IMG/VR virus record: IMGVR_UViG_3300030109_004241
Coordinates: 1-42,952 of that record
Strand: one strand, 5' to 3'
Origin: a virus
DNA: 42,952 bases
The position numbers were made by a program, and so were the translations under genes. The notes below the pieces were generated by a model. It made no database searches and was not told the DNA's origin. It saw only the letters and a program-made list of their open reading frames with translations. Positions 34,955 to 41,131 of the stretch are shown one piece after another (position 1 is the first letter of the stretch; every line of letters begins with the position of its first letter).

Positions 34955-35101
34955 CTATTTCGATATATGTCTATACACAGTTGCTCTCGATACTCCCGTT
35001 AGAGAGACTATTTTATTGACTTTTACTCCAAGTCCGTATAGTACATTGATGAACATTCTTTTTCCTGTTCCAACTTTACGTTTAGAATGGTATTGCATCA
35101 T
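34955..35101 (-). CDS. Stand-alone helix-turn-helix protein, 48 residues
   Basis: The product is basic at the N-terminus (MMQYHSKRKVGTGKR) and then forms an HTH: NVLYGLGVKVNKIVSLTG followed by VSRATVYRHISK, very like the DNA-binding domain of serine resolvases (HTH_7) or Fis-like helices. AAGGAGCGG precedes two ATGs (35101 and 35098). It overlaps the C-terminal SSB codons by 20 bases. It is probably a phage transcription regulator or nucleoid-type protein. Confidence 0.7.
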   Translation of the reverse strand: MMQYHSKRKVGTGKRMFINVLYGLGVKVNKIVSLTGVSRATVYRHISK

Positions 35102-35723
35102 CCGCTCCTTGACTTATTTGTTTATCTGTTCCGCCTTCCCATGGTTTACAGAATTTACAATCCCAGTATTGTCTGGTCTTGCCATCTCTATCTGTCCATG
35201 GTCTGCCTTTATCGACTACAGCTGTAACAGCCTTACCTAGCATATCTTGTGCTGATAATTTTGGTAACAGCTTAACTTCAATAACTTCGCCATTAACTTC
35301 TTTTTTATCAGTACCACATTGTATACCAATTGTTTCACAGAATCGCATATAACCAGTATTTCCAGTAGAATTTGATTTAAAGGTATCATTTGCTGTCGGC
35401 TCTAAAAACCTCCATAATTTGCCTCTAAATTTACGTCCTACATATGGTTTTCCATCTGTGTCCACCATACCACCTACATCGCTTTTATAGCTATATTGGT
35501 TTTTTTCATTGTCTGGTGCAACCTCAACTGTATATGTAAATAATTCAGCCTTGTGCTCGCCTCCTTTTACATTTACAACTTTAGTTTCAGATTCAATTAT
35601 GTGGCATAAATACTCGCCTTTAACATATGGTATGAACTTTGTCTTTGGTTTATTGTCGCCACCTGGAATTGCAAAGCTTTGCCCTCCAGTAGCATTGTTT
35701 AGTACATCAGTTACTTCTGCCAT
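35082..35723 (-). CDS. Single-stranded DNA-binding protein (SSB-like)
   Basis: The 213 residues include an OB-fold-like middle (YVKGEYLCHIIESETKVV and later FRGKLWRFLEP). The C-terminus is the acidic DDAIPF tail seen in SSBs that recruit partners. It would coat single strands at the fork and during annealing. It lies directly after the annealing protein (TAATG overlap) and precedes the HTH gene. The family is probably phage SSB/DUF669-like. Confidence 0.75.
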   Translation of the reverse strand: MAEVTDVLNNATGGQSFAIPGGDNKPKTKFIPYVKGEYLCHIIESETKVVNVKGGEHKAELFTYTVEVAPDNEKNQYSYKSDVGGMVDTDGKPYVGRKFRGKLWRFLEPTANDTFKSNSTGNTGYMRFCETIGIQCGTDKKEVNGEVIEVKLLPKLSAQDMLGKAVTAVVDKGRPWTDRDGKTRQYWDCKFCKPWEGGTDKQISQGADDAIPF

Positions 35724-36295
35724 TATTTTTTCTCCTTATTTGTATTACTTTTCATGTTGTTTATTTTTTCTATACAGGCTTCGTAGTTATAAGCATTGAT
35801 GTCCATGCTCCTAACTTTTGCTCTCAAATCATTCACAAACTTATCACCTTGAGGTTTTGCCACCTTGTACAGGTCTTCTTCCTCTTTTGGTGTTAAAGCA
35901 TCTGGCTCTGGTAAATCTTCACCAGCAAAGATATATAATCCTAATCCATGCAAGGCAATTGTTTTAGCCAAGGCTCTTTGTATGCTTGTATTAATATGAA
36001 AAGCATTTGGTTTTTCTATCGGTTGATTTCTATTGTCAAGTACGGGATGAATTTGTGATAGTGATACACCATCAACTTCTACCCATACATCAACAAAAAA
36101 ACCACATTGTGTTACAAAGAATGGAGAACCATCCTCTGCCTTTGTTACTCCGTATCTAGCATCTGGGCATGTTTTCTTTAAAAGACTCCATGCATGTGCC
36201 CAAGATAAATAAGTAAACTGTCCTTTTTTCTCAGAATACTTACTAACATCTTGCTTGTAGAGTTTCATGAATGTGCTTTGTGTTGTTTTGTTCAT
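35723..36295 (-). CDS. Sak3-like single-strand annealing protein (DUF1071)
   Basis: The 190 residues show the DUF1071/Sak3 signature: YLSWAHAWSLLKKTCPDA (29-46) and HINTSIQRALAKTIALHGLG with LYIFAGEDLP (about 100-129). It would anneal complementary single strands in phage recombination. AGGAGTGAAT selects ATG 36295 over a longer reading to 36322. Its neighbours are an exonuclease and an SSB, which form a classical exonuclease-annealase-SSB set. Confidence 0.8.
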   Translation of the reverse strand: MNKTTQSTFMKLYKQDVSKYSEKKGQFTYLSWAHAWSLLKKTCPDARYGVTKAEDGSPFFVTQCGFFVDVWVEVDGVSLSQIHPVLDNRNQPIEKPNAFHINTSIQRALAKTIALHGLGLYIFAGEDLPEPDALTPKEEEDLYKVAKPQGDKFVNDLRAKVRSMDINAYNYEACIEKINNMKSNTNKEKK

Positions 36296-36303
36296 ATTCA
36301 CTC

Positions 36304-37068
36304 CTATTTTGGAGGATTGCACACACCTCTGAATTGACAGTATTTACATTGCCAGTCTTGTACTGGTGATACTCCAATTCTAAAAGGCGGTAATCCTTGT
36401 TCATGTTCTTCTTTTACGTTAGTCCAGAATAGATAAGCACGTGAAACGTATGTCAACGGAACTGTCACACATCTCATACTGGAATTGTTTTTATTGTAGT
36501 AATACAAATACATTCCATCTAACCTACCCATCTTTTCTTGAATAGCATATCCATATGTCCCTAGTTGTAATTCATAGTGAATGGAAGGATTAAAAGATGG
36601 TTTTCTACCAAACTTCATCTTCCAAGACCAATCATTACAAGTTTTTATGTCAAACAGATATACTTCTTTGTCTTTCTTTTCAGCTACGATATCATAAAAG
36701 CCTCGAACGTTTAATTCTTCTATGAGTATCTCTCCTTCTGTGTGAAAAACAAAACTTTCTTTTTCTTTATTTTCTTTTTCTTTATCTCTATTATATATAT
36801 CTCTATTATATATCTCTAGAGAGTGTTGTATATCATTGTGTACAACGTTTCCAAGTCTAAGCAATCTTTTCGTTCCATCATCCATATCTTCAGTTGCCTC
36901 TGCTTGAATTACAGATTCAAAGTATAATTTCCTAGAACAAGAACCCGCACCACTAGCATGATAGAAATGTTCTCTATTCTCGTATCTTTCTATGTAGTTT
37001 TCTTCTTGTTTTTTATCTAGGTAGTTGTTGTAGATAGCCTCTATGTCAACTGGACTATTTTGATTCAC
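36304..37068 (-). CDS. Cas4/RecB-like PD-(D/E)XK exonuclease with Fe-S cluster
   Basis: The 254-residue protein begins at GTG with GGAG upstream. It has Cys44 (GSCSRK), His77, Asp126 (GFYDIV), Asp140/Lys142 (LFDIKT), a QxxxY motif (Gln168/Tyr172), and Cys241, Cys244 and Cys250 (CKYCQFRGVC). This matches the Cas4/AddB/RecB exonuclease domain whose four Cys hold a 4Fe-4S cluster. It would resect DNA ends to feed the annealing protein. An in-frame tandem 15-base duplication repeats IYNRD at about residues 87-96. It overlaps the RHH-like gene by 14 bases. Confidence 0.85.
   Translation of the reverse strand: MNQNSPVDIEAIYNNYLDKKQEENYIERYENREHFYHASGAGSCSRKLYFESVIQAEATEDMDDGTKRLLRLGNVVHNDIQHSLEIYNRDIYNRDKEKENKEKESFVFHTEGEILIEELNVRGFYDIVAEKKDKEVYLFDIKTCNDWSWKMKFGRKPSFNPSIHYELQLGTYGYAIQEKMGRLDGMYLYYYNKNNSSMRCVTVPLTYVSRAYLFWTNVKEEHEQGLPPFRIGVSPVQDWQCKYCQFRGVCNPPK
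36784..36813 (-). repeat. Perfect tandem 15-bp duplication inside the exonuclease gene
   Basis: ATCTCTATTATATAT occurs twice back to back and a third partial copy follows. Because the unit is five codons long, it adds one IYNRD repeat without changing the frame. It lies between conserved motifs, probably in a surface loop, and looks like a recent replication-slippage product. Confidence 0.85.
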
Positions 37069-37213
37069 TTATTTCTCCGTTTCCATATTTTTTAATCAAA
37101 TGCCTTAACCACTCAGAGCCAGAACCCCAGCCATTCATAAGTGCATTGCCTCTAAACTTTTTCCAAGATTTATCGTCAACGTTTGTTATGCATATTGTTT
37201 TTTTATCACTCAT
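37055..37213 (-). CDS. Small ribbon-helix-helix-like protein, probable regulator
   Basis: The 52 residues begin MSDKKTICITNVDDKSWKKF and end in a helix with GSEWLRHLIKKYG. A single strand (TICITNV), then a helix, a Gly turn and a second helix fit the Arc/MetJ-type ribbon-helix-helix layout, although the match is weak. GGGGGAAAT precedes the ATG. It is the first gene after a promoter with a perfect inverted repeat, so it probably represses its own operon. Confidence 0.55.
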   Translation of the reverse strand: MSDKKTICITNVDDKSWKKFRGNALMNGWGSGSEWLRHLIKKYGNGEISESK

Positions 37214-37237
37214 ATTTCCCCCTTTGGTAATATAGTT

Positions 37238-37267
37238 AATATATTAATGATAGATTGTTACTATCAA
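37238..37267 (-). promoter_or_regulatory. Leftward sigma-70-like promoter for the replication operon
   Basis: On the minus strand, TTGATA (37262-37267) and TATATT (37238-37243) are separated by 18 bases, a good -35/-10 pair. Transcription would start about 30 bases before the RHH-like gene. A 12-base palindrome TTAATATATTAA (37236-37247) overlaps the -10. Confidence 0.6.
37248..37266 (-). promoter_or_regulatory. Inverted repeat in the replication-operon promoter (candidate operator)
   Basis: TGATAG (37248-37253) and CTATCA (37261-37266) are perfect inverted copies with a 7-base spacer. They cover the -35 element and the spacer of the promoter. A bound dimeric RHH protein would block polymerase. 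This is inference from position. Confidence 0.55.
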
Positions 37268-37277
37268 CATATATTTA

Positions 37278-37418
37278 TTATTTTTTATTAGCCCTTCTGT
37301 GTCTCATTCTTTTCTCATTCATTTTATCTTTTATTGTAATTATGATTTCTACTACACACATTACAAAAACTCCAGCTGATGCAATCACAAGCATTAACAT
37401 TAATATTGCTTCAATCAT
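37278..37418 (-). CDS. Small single-membrane-segment protein, 46 residues
   Basis: The product starts MIEAILMLMLVIASAGVFVM, one membrane segment followed by a very basic cytoplasmic tail. AGAGGAAGAAGA precedes the ATG, which overlaps the previous stop (ATGA). It is an unknown small membrane protein at the end of the early operon. Confidence 0.6.
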   Translation of the reverse strand: MIEAILMLMLVIASAGVFVMCVVEIIITIKDKMNEKRMRHRRANKK

Positions 37419-37579
37419 TCTTCTTCCTCTATTTCATATATTAATTTATCTACTCTGGCACACCAGCGACTCATTCTACTTCTGTCTACCATACTATCTC
37501 CACTTAAATCAGAAAATATTTCTTTTGCTTTTCTAAGCAAGTCAAAACATTCTTCGATATCTCTAATTCCTCTTGCCAT
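37415..37579 (-). CDS. Small acidic helical protein, 54 residues
   Basis: It starts MARGIRDIEECFDLLRKAK, is helical and ends in a Glu run encoded by the ribosome binding site of the next gene. AAGGAAT is upstream. I do not recognise it. Confidence 0.55.
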   Translation of the reverse strand: MARGIRDIEECFDLLRKAKEIFSDLSGDSMVDRSRMSRWCARVDKLIYEIEEEE

Positions 37580-37706
37580 GTTTTAATTCCTTGATTTCTT
37601 CTTTTAACATTTCTATTTGCTCCATGAGTATACTTATCTCACGCAAGTAAACAGACATACTATCTCTGTCATCTTCTTCAATCATGAGCTTAACTATCTT
37701 ATCCAT
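37563..37706 (-). CDS. Small coiled-coil-like protein, 47 residues
   Basis: It starts MDKIVKLMIEEDDRDSMSVY and continues as a heptad-like helix. AAGGAGAGAAA upstream is strong. It overlaps the next gene by 17 bases. Function is unknown. Confidence 0.5.
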   Translation of the reverse strand: MDKIVKLMIEEDDRDSMSVYLREISILMEQIEMLKEEIKELKHGKRN

Positions 37707-37818
37707 TTTCTCTCCTTATTTTTTTAAATAATTCTTTCATGAACTTTTTATCATCATTGATTTTAACTTTGGGCAATGCCCTAAGTAATTTAACCAATTT
37801 CCTTGTGCTTTTCAACAT
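37699..37818 (-). CDS. Small basic peptide, 39 residues
   Basis: It starts MLKSTRKLVKLLRALPKVK, a strongly basic helix with AAGGAGGAAAAATAGG upstream. It overlaps the next gene by 8 bases. It could bind nucleic acid, but this is only a composition argument. Confidence 0.5.
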   Translation of the reverse strand: MLKSTRKLVKLLRALPKVKINDDKKFMKELFKKIRRENG

Positions 37819-37820
37819 TC

Positions 37821-38102
37821 CTATTTTTCCTCCTTGTAATCTGTTGTATATAAATTACCGTTAAACATAAAAACGTGTCCAGCACCATGTAACTTTCTCA
37901 TTTGAGCAAATACTTGTTTAAAATACTTTTTCTCAAATTCTTGTGATGCATATGTTTTTGTTTTAGTTTTTGGTTTACTTTTTCTTTGTTCTATCTTTTT
38001 ATCTTTTGGTTTAATATCTGCTGGTTTTGATGTCATATTTGACGTTAAAAGGCATAACCATATTATCATTGCTCCTAAGATTCCGTATATTCCTTTAATC
38101 AT
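37821..38102 (-). CDS. Exported or membrane-anchored small protein, 93 residues
   Basis: It has an N-terminal hydrophobic segment (IYGILGAMIIWLCLLTS), then a Lys-rich linker (about residues 30-50) and a C-terminal domain with LHGAGHVFMFNGNLYTTDYK. The last part resembles short phage proteins of unknown role. CAAGGAGAATGAA precedes the start. It is probably periplasmic with an uncleaved anchor. Confidence 0.6.
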   Translation of the reverse strand: MIKGIYGILGAMIIWLCLLTSNMTSKPADIKPKDKKIEQRKSKPKTKTKTYASQEFEKKYFKQVFAQMRKLHGAGHVFMFNGNLYTTDYKEEK

Positions 38103-38103
38103 T

Positions 38104-38181
38104 TCATTCTCCTTGTATTGTATCTATTATCATTCCTACTACTACGATTAGCAGTACTACTTGTAAAGGCATCCATTCCAC
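38104..38181 (-). CDS. Tiny membrane peptide, 25 residues, GTG start
   Basis: The product MEWMPLQVVLLIVVVGMIID plus five residues is almost only a membrane helix. AAGGAGAAAAACATA before the GTG supports translation. It ends just before the next gene (2-base gap). Such peptides can act as lysis or membrane modulators, but no function is shown. Confidence 0.5.
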   Translation of the reverse strand: MEWMPLQVVLLIVVVGMIIDTIQGE

Positions 38182-38217
38182 TATGTTTTTCTCCTTATGT
38201 TTTGTTATTAAATTTTA

Positions 38218-38293
38218 AGGGAGTGTCAAAAAAGGTGAAAGGACTCCAGAATAACACCTCGATTGCGGTCACCCTAACAATTCTCCACTCCCT
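38218..38293 (-). ncRNA. Candidate structured RNA element or attenuator
   Basis: AGGGAGTG (38218-38225) and CACTCCCT (38286-38293) make a perfect 8-bp closing stem around 60 bases with no ORF. Inside, AGGTG (38233-38237) and CACCT (38255-38259) give a second stem. On the minus strand this is followed by TTTTTT, so it could stop transcription. The size is like a tRNA, but no D arm or T arm can be formed. Confidence 0.4.
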
Positions 38294-38298
38294 CATCG

Positions 38299-38574
38299 TT
38301 ATCTCCTCGCTTTTTCTAGCACTTTCTGTATCTTGTTAAATACCACTTTATATTCTCTATTTGTGTAGCATTCAACAACTATCGGTTTCCAGCCAGTACT
38401 ATCGCTAACGTTGTTATGCATATAAAACTCAAAAACTCCTCCTTTCTCATAGTTTTTTGACTTTACAGCAATAACCTCCTCCATCTTGACGTATGTCATT
38501 TCTTTATTAAATGTATTTGTATCATCTGTTGCTTGTACAAACAACAAACCTATCGTTGTTATTATTATCTTCAT
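38299..38574 (-). CDS. Exported small protein, 91 residues
   Basis: It starts MKIIITTIGLLFVQATDDTN, a likely signal peptide, and then a mixed domain with VYV-like strands and a basic end. GGAGGTGAT selects ATG 38574 over a longer frame. It overlaps the upstream stop as ATGA. Function is unknown, probably periplasmic or surface during infection. Confidence 0.6.
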   Translation of the reverse strand: MKIIITTIGLLFVQATDDTNTFNKEMTYVKMEEVIAVKSKNYEKGGVFEFYMHNNVSDSTGWKPIVVECYTNREYKVVFNKIQKVLEKARR

Positions 38575-38963
38575 CCGTATATCACCTCCCCGAAACAAGC
38601 CATTTGTAGCACTAAATCAGCATCTCCAGCATCATATGTCATATCCAGTATCCTTCCAAGTGCTTTGGTGCAACTATTCTTCGGGTCGTCCATCTTCTGC
38701 AATGCATCAATGATTGATTTCTTTGTTATTGGATATTTTTTCTCATCAAACATATCGTGTATGAATAACACAGCATCTTTCTTTTTTGTCCTAGTTAAAT
38801 ATTCGTGCTTCCAGCCTCCCACTTTCTTCATATCCTCTCTATCTTCACAGCTAACATTATCTGCCCAGTATGTTGAGCCTCCTTCAAATGCACTACATAT
38901 CACATCCTCAATCATTTCATCTGATATTTCTAGCCTTCTGTTTATTATATTCATTTCACTCAT
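38571..38963 (-). CDS. Conserved phage protein of unknown function (SDEMIED/FGEV type)
   Basis: The 130 residues carry ISDEMIEDVICSAFEGG (about 13-29) with STYWAD, and MTYDAGDADLVLQMACFGEV near the end. This is a pattern I recognise from conserved proteins in many phage early regions, without known role. AAAGGAGTTAGAACT is upstream. It overlaps neighbours on both sides (ATGA type). Confidence 0.65.
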   Translation of the reverse strand: MSEMNIINRRLEISDEMIEDVICSAFEGGSTYWADNVSCEDREDMKKVGGWKHEYLTRTKKKDAVLFIHDMFDEKKYPITKKSIIDALQKMDDPKNSCTKALGRILDMTYDAGDADLVLQMACFGEVIYG

Positions 38964-39100
38964 AGTTCTAACTCCTTTAGCTGTTTATCTATATCGTGCT
39001 TATCTTCATCTGGAATATATATCCAGTATTTCATTAATATATCATACAGCAAATCTCTAGCTGATTGATATTTGTGTAATAACTCATCTCTACTATCCAT
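38960..39100 (-). CDS. Small acidic helical protein, 46 residues
   Basis: It starts MDSRDELLHKYQSARDLLYD and is helical throughout. GGAAGGAGATACCTA precedes the ATG. It overlaps the upstream gene's end by 8 bases. Not recognised. Confidence 0.55.
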   Translation of the reverse strand: MDSRDELLHKYQSARDLLYDILMKYWIYIPDEDKHDIDKQLKELEL

Positions 39101-39251
39101 TAGGTATCTCCTTCCTCTCTAGTTTATATGTAGGCATATCCTCGTATTTATGCACTTTTCCGTGCCTATCACAACTCCATACTATTCTATTCTTAGGGCA
39201 GAAAAACAGCATATCCTTTTCTCCCCATTGTCTATGCATATTCTTGTTCAT
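39093..39251 (-). CDS. Small protein with two Cys and a His motif, 52 residues
   Basis: It starts MNKNMHRQWGEKDMLFFCPK and contains WSCDRHGKVH. The two Cys and two His could bind a metal. AAGGAG is upstream, in the repeated junction shared with the two genes before it. Not recognised. Confidence 0.55.
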   Translation of the reverse strand: MNKNMHRQWGEKDMLFFCPKNRIVWSCDRHGKVHKYEDMPTYKLERKEIPNG

Positions 39252-39415
39252 TTTTTCTCCTTTACTTCTACATTAAAATCATCATAAAACTTACAAGCAG
39301 TAGCAACATTTTCTCCACTTTCAAAAACATCTAAAACAATACCTTCTGCTTCCATTTTAACTTGGATATGTAATCCTTCATAATCCATATCTAAATATTT
39401 TTCATCCATTTTCAT
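39248..39415 (-). CDS. Small hypothetical protein, 55 residues
   Basis: It starts MKMDEKYLDMDYEGLHIQVK and reads like a compact strand-strand-helix fold (VLDVFESGENVATACKFYDD), ending EKK at the ATGA junction. GAGGAGAAAAA is upstream. Not recognised. Confidence 0.55.
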   Translation of the reverse strand: MKMDEKYLDMDYEGLHIQVKMEAEGIVLDVFESGENVATACKFYDDFNVEVKEKK

Positions 39416-39573
39416 TTTTTCTCCTCTAATTGTATTCTTATTTCTTGAAGTCCATATTCATCTTCATCAATATCTGCAATGTTGCAATTTTTTAGCTCTG
39501 TAATAGCTTCCCTTGTAATGCATTCAAAACTACATAAATCATTACCATTGTAATCTTCAATTATTATCTTCAT
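39412..39573 (-). CDS. Small hypothetical protein, 53 residues
   Basis: It starts MKIIIEDYNGNDLCSFECIT and ends EEKK at an ATGA junction. AAGGAGAAAAA is upstream. Not recognised, but similar in length and style to its two neighbours. Confidence 0.55.
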   Translation of the reverse strand: MKIIIEDYNGNDLCSFECITREAITELKNCNIADIDEDEYGLQEIRIQLEEKK

Positions 39574-39704
39574 TTTTTCTCCTTTTCTTCAAATAATTTT
39601 TCGTAGCAATGAACACATAGCCAAGTATAATATAGGTCGCAAAAACTCTCCTTGTAATCCGTATCAAAGTGAACCTCGCATTCATCACATCTAACAATAC
39701 TCAT
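39570..39704 (-). CDS. Small zinc-finger-like protein, 44 residues
   Basis: It starts MSIVRCDECEVHFDTDYK with CxxC, and a second pair occurs in WLCVHCYEK, giving CxxC...CxxC. AAGGGGGAAGAA selects ATG 39704 over a much longer reading. It ends at the repeated junction. It is probably a metal-binding adaptor. Confidence 0.65.
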   Translation of the reverse strand: MSIVRCDECEVHFDTDYKESFCDLYYTWLCVHCYEKLFEEKEKK

Positions 39705-39811
39705 TTCTTCCCCCTTGTTTCCCAAAATATATAAAACACACACATTCCAAAACAAAACAATAAAAGTGCTAGTGTTATATTTATGCTCATTTCTGGTGTA
39801 ATCTCTACCAT
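39701..39811 (-). CDS. Tiny membrane protein, 36 residues
   Basis: It starts MVEITPEMSINITLALLLFC and continues into one membrane helix, then a short basic tail. GGAGG lies inside the end of the upstream gene. Not recognised. Confidence 0.55.
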   Translation of the reverse strand: MVEITPEMSINITLALLLFCFGMCVFYIFWETRGKK

Positions 39812-40320
39812 ATCTCAAACCCTCCAGATTGAATACAGAAAAGTGCAAAATCCTCAACATTCATTGTATCAAATGGATAAAAGGTTGTCGTATCATTCTT
39901 ATCTGCTTTCTTTCTTTGTTCCATTGTCTTTTTGTATGCAATTTCGTGTTCAATTGCTACTCCAGTCCCAATCAGTTCCATCAGCTTTTTACCCAGCTTT
40001 TCAGCATCTTCAGCATTTAATCCAGCACCATCATTATAATGTCCTTTTTGGTGCAAATCTTCTGAAATTATACCATCAGTAAAGTTATAACAGAAATCCC
40101 ACAAAGGTCGCCAATTCCAAGCACTATTCCTAAAATAAACACCTGGATTTGCTCTATCAAACTCATCCTTTTCTTTCCAATACTTATCATTCAGTTCATC
40201 ATCTTTAGCTAGTATTTCTATTCTTTCACTAGGCTTTATTTTATTCATCTTTTCCAATGTTGGAAAATCATCATATGTTTTATTTTCTTTTGGATTTAAT
40301 CCGTGTATATCCATTCCCAT
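39805..40320 (-). CDS. Conserved phage protein of unknown function (MGMDI...NWRPLWD type)
   Basis: The 171 residues start MGMDIHGLNPKE and contain VYFRNSAWNWRPLWDFCYNF and KGHYNDGAGL, the marks of a hypothetical protein found in diverse phages. It ends FCIQSGGFEIW. No catalytic site is known to me. AAAAAGGAGATATAAAA is upstream. Confidence 0.7.
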   Translation of the reverse strand: MGMDIHGLNPKENKTYDDFPTLEKMNKIKPSERIEILAKDDELNDKYWKEKDEFDRANPGVYFRNSAWNWRPLWDFCYNFTDGIISEDLHQKGHYNDGAGLNAEDAEKLGKKLMELIGTGVAIEHEIAYKKTMEQRKKADKNDTTTFYPFDTMNVEDFALFCIQSGGFEIW

Positions 40321-40322
40321 TT

Positions 40323-40391
40323 TTATATCTCCTTTTTTTCTTTTTTTGCATATTCCTTTAACTTATGGTAAAATTCTTTAGCTGCTCCCAT
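40323..40391 (-). CDS. Possible 22-residue basic peptide
   Basis: It starts MGAAKEFYHKLKEYAKKEKK. AGGAGGTAAATGA is well placed for it. It overlaps the end of the upstream gene and its end carries the ribosome binding site of the next. It may be only a spacer ORF. Confidence 0.3.
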   Translation of the reverse strand: MGAAKEFYHKLKEYAKKEKKEI

Positions 40392-40648
40392 TCATTTACC
40401 TCCTTTTTATTTCCATCCACATCCTTGCTATTTATTGCTTTTATTAATCTTTTTCTGTTTCCATTATCTAATCCAGCTATCCACATAATGAAATTACTTT
40501 GCATCTGTCTGAATTTATCTTTTAAATAATCTCCATTACTTGCAATTTCAAATGCCGAGCCAGTAACTCCATATGCATCTTCTGCAAATGTTTTCAAATC
40601 TGTATCAATTGCCCACCTTACTATTCTTTGTATGCATTTACTTGTCAT
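40358..40648 (-). CDS. Hypothetical helical protein, 96 residues
   Basis: It starts MTSKCIQRIVRWAIDTDLKT and is helical and charged. GAAGGAGGAACAAGAAA upstream and an ATGA overlap support it. Function is unknown. Confidence 0.6.
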   Translation of the reverse strand: MTSKCIQRIVRWAIDTDLKTFAEDAYGVTGSAFEIASNGDYLKDKFRQMQSNFIMWIAGLDNGNRKRLIKAINSKDVDGNKKEVNEWEQLKNFTIS

Positions 40649-40803
40649 TTTCTTGTTCCTCCTTCTTTGTCTTCTTCTTCGTGTAAGAAATCTCTTATTT
40701 CATTTATTATTCCTTGTGCTTTATAGCCTAGTTGATAATCTATCATTATATCAAATAATTTCGCACTAAATCTTCGCATTTTCTCTTGTTTTTCTGTTCT
40801 CAT
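40645..40803 (-). CDS. Small helical protein, 52 residues
   Basis: It starts MRTEKQEKMRRFSAKLFDIM and ends in a charged tail that carries the next ribosome binding site. GAGGAGGAATAA is upstream. Not recognised. Confidence 0.55.
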   Translation of the reverse strand: MRTEKQEKMRRFSAKLFDIMIDYQLGYKAQGIINEIRDFLHEEEDKEGGTRK

Positions 40804-40971
40804 TTATTCCTCCTCATCTATTTCGTGTGAGAATGTATTTTCTTGCATCCAATCTGCCCAGCACTCTCCTTCTCCGCATAATATATTTTCATTACTATAT
40901 TGACAAGCATAATAATTTGCCCAGTATTCGTTACCTTCTATTTCTTGACGACATTGACTACATTTTTTCAT
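40804..40971 (-). CDS. Small Cys-rich zinc-finger-like protein, 55 residues
   Basis: It starts MKKCSQCRQEIEGNEYWANY and later has ILCGEGECWADW, giving two Cys pairs for one probable zinc. GGAGAAAGAA is upstream. It ends acidic (IDEEE). Not recognised beyond the metal-binding pattern. Confidence 0.6.
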   Translation of the reverse strand: MKKCSQCRQEIEGNEYWANYYACQYSNENILCGEGECWADWMQENTFSHEIDEEE

Positions 40972-40989
40972 TTCTTTCTCCTTTTCTTT

Positions 40990-41130
40990 TTAGAATTGTG
41001 TTGTTAATAATTTGATTACTTTTCTGTCTTGCCTTTTCTTTAAGGCCTTTACTATTTCTTCGTTTTCTAGTGCTATATCTGGATTAATTCCAGCGTGTGA
41101 ACATAGTATCATAAAATTCATTCTTCTCAT
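40990..41130 (-). CDS. Small hypothetical protein, 46 residues
   Basis: It starts MRRMNFMILCSHAGINPDIA. AAGAGGAGGCATAAG is an unusually strong site, and there are three possible Met starts. Not recognised. Confidence 0.5.
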   Translation of the reverse strand: MRRMNFMILCSHAGINPDIALENEEIVKALKKRQDRKVIKLLTTQF

Positions 41131-41131
41131 C

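Larger units (their letters stand above)
39247..39583 (-). repeat. Three copies of a 15-bp gene-junction sequence
   Basis: TTCATTTTTTCTCCT occurs at 39247-39261, 39411-39425 and 39569-39583. On the minus strand it is AGGAGAAAAAATGAA: ribosome binding site, next ATG and the preceding gene's last codons (GAG AAA AAA TGA). Each copy joins two consecutive small genes. Confidence 0.8.

Noticed and set aside
38219-38292. tRNA gene
   Set aside because: Length and closing stem fit, but no T arm with TTCGA-like loop, no D arm and no anticodon arm can be drawn on either strand.
39570-39860. A 96-residue protein starting at 39860
   Set aside because: A strong ribosome binding site exists only for ATG 39704. 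The longer reading would overlap two other well-supported small genes.
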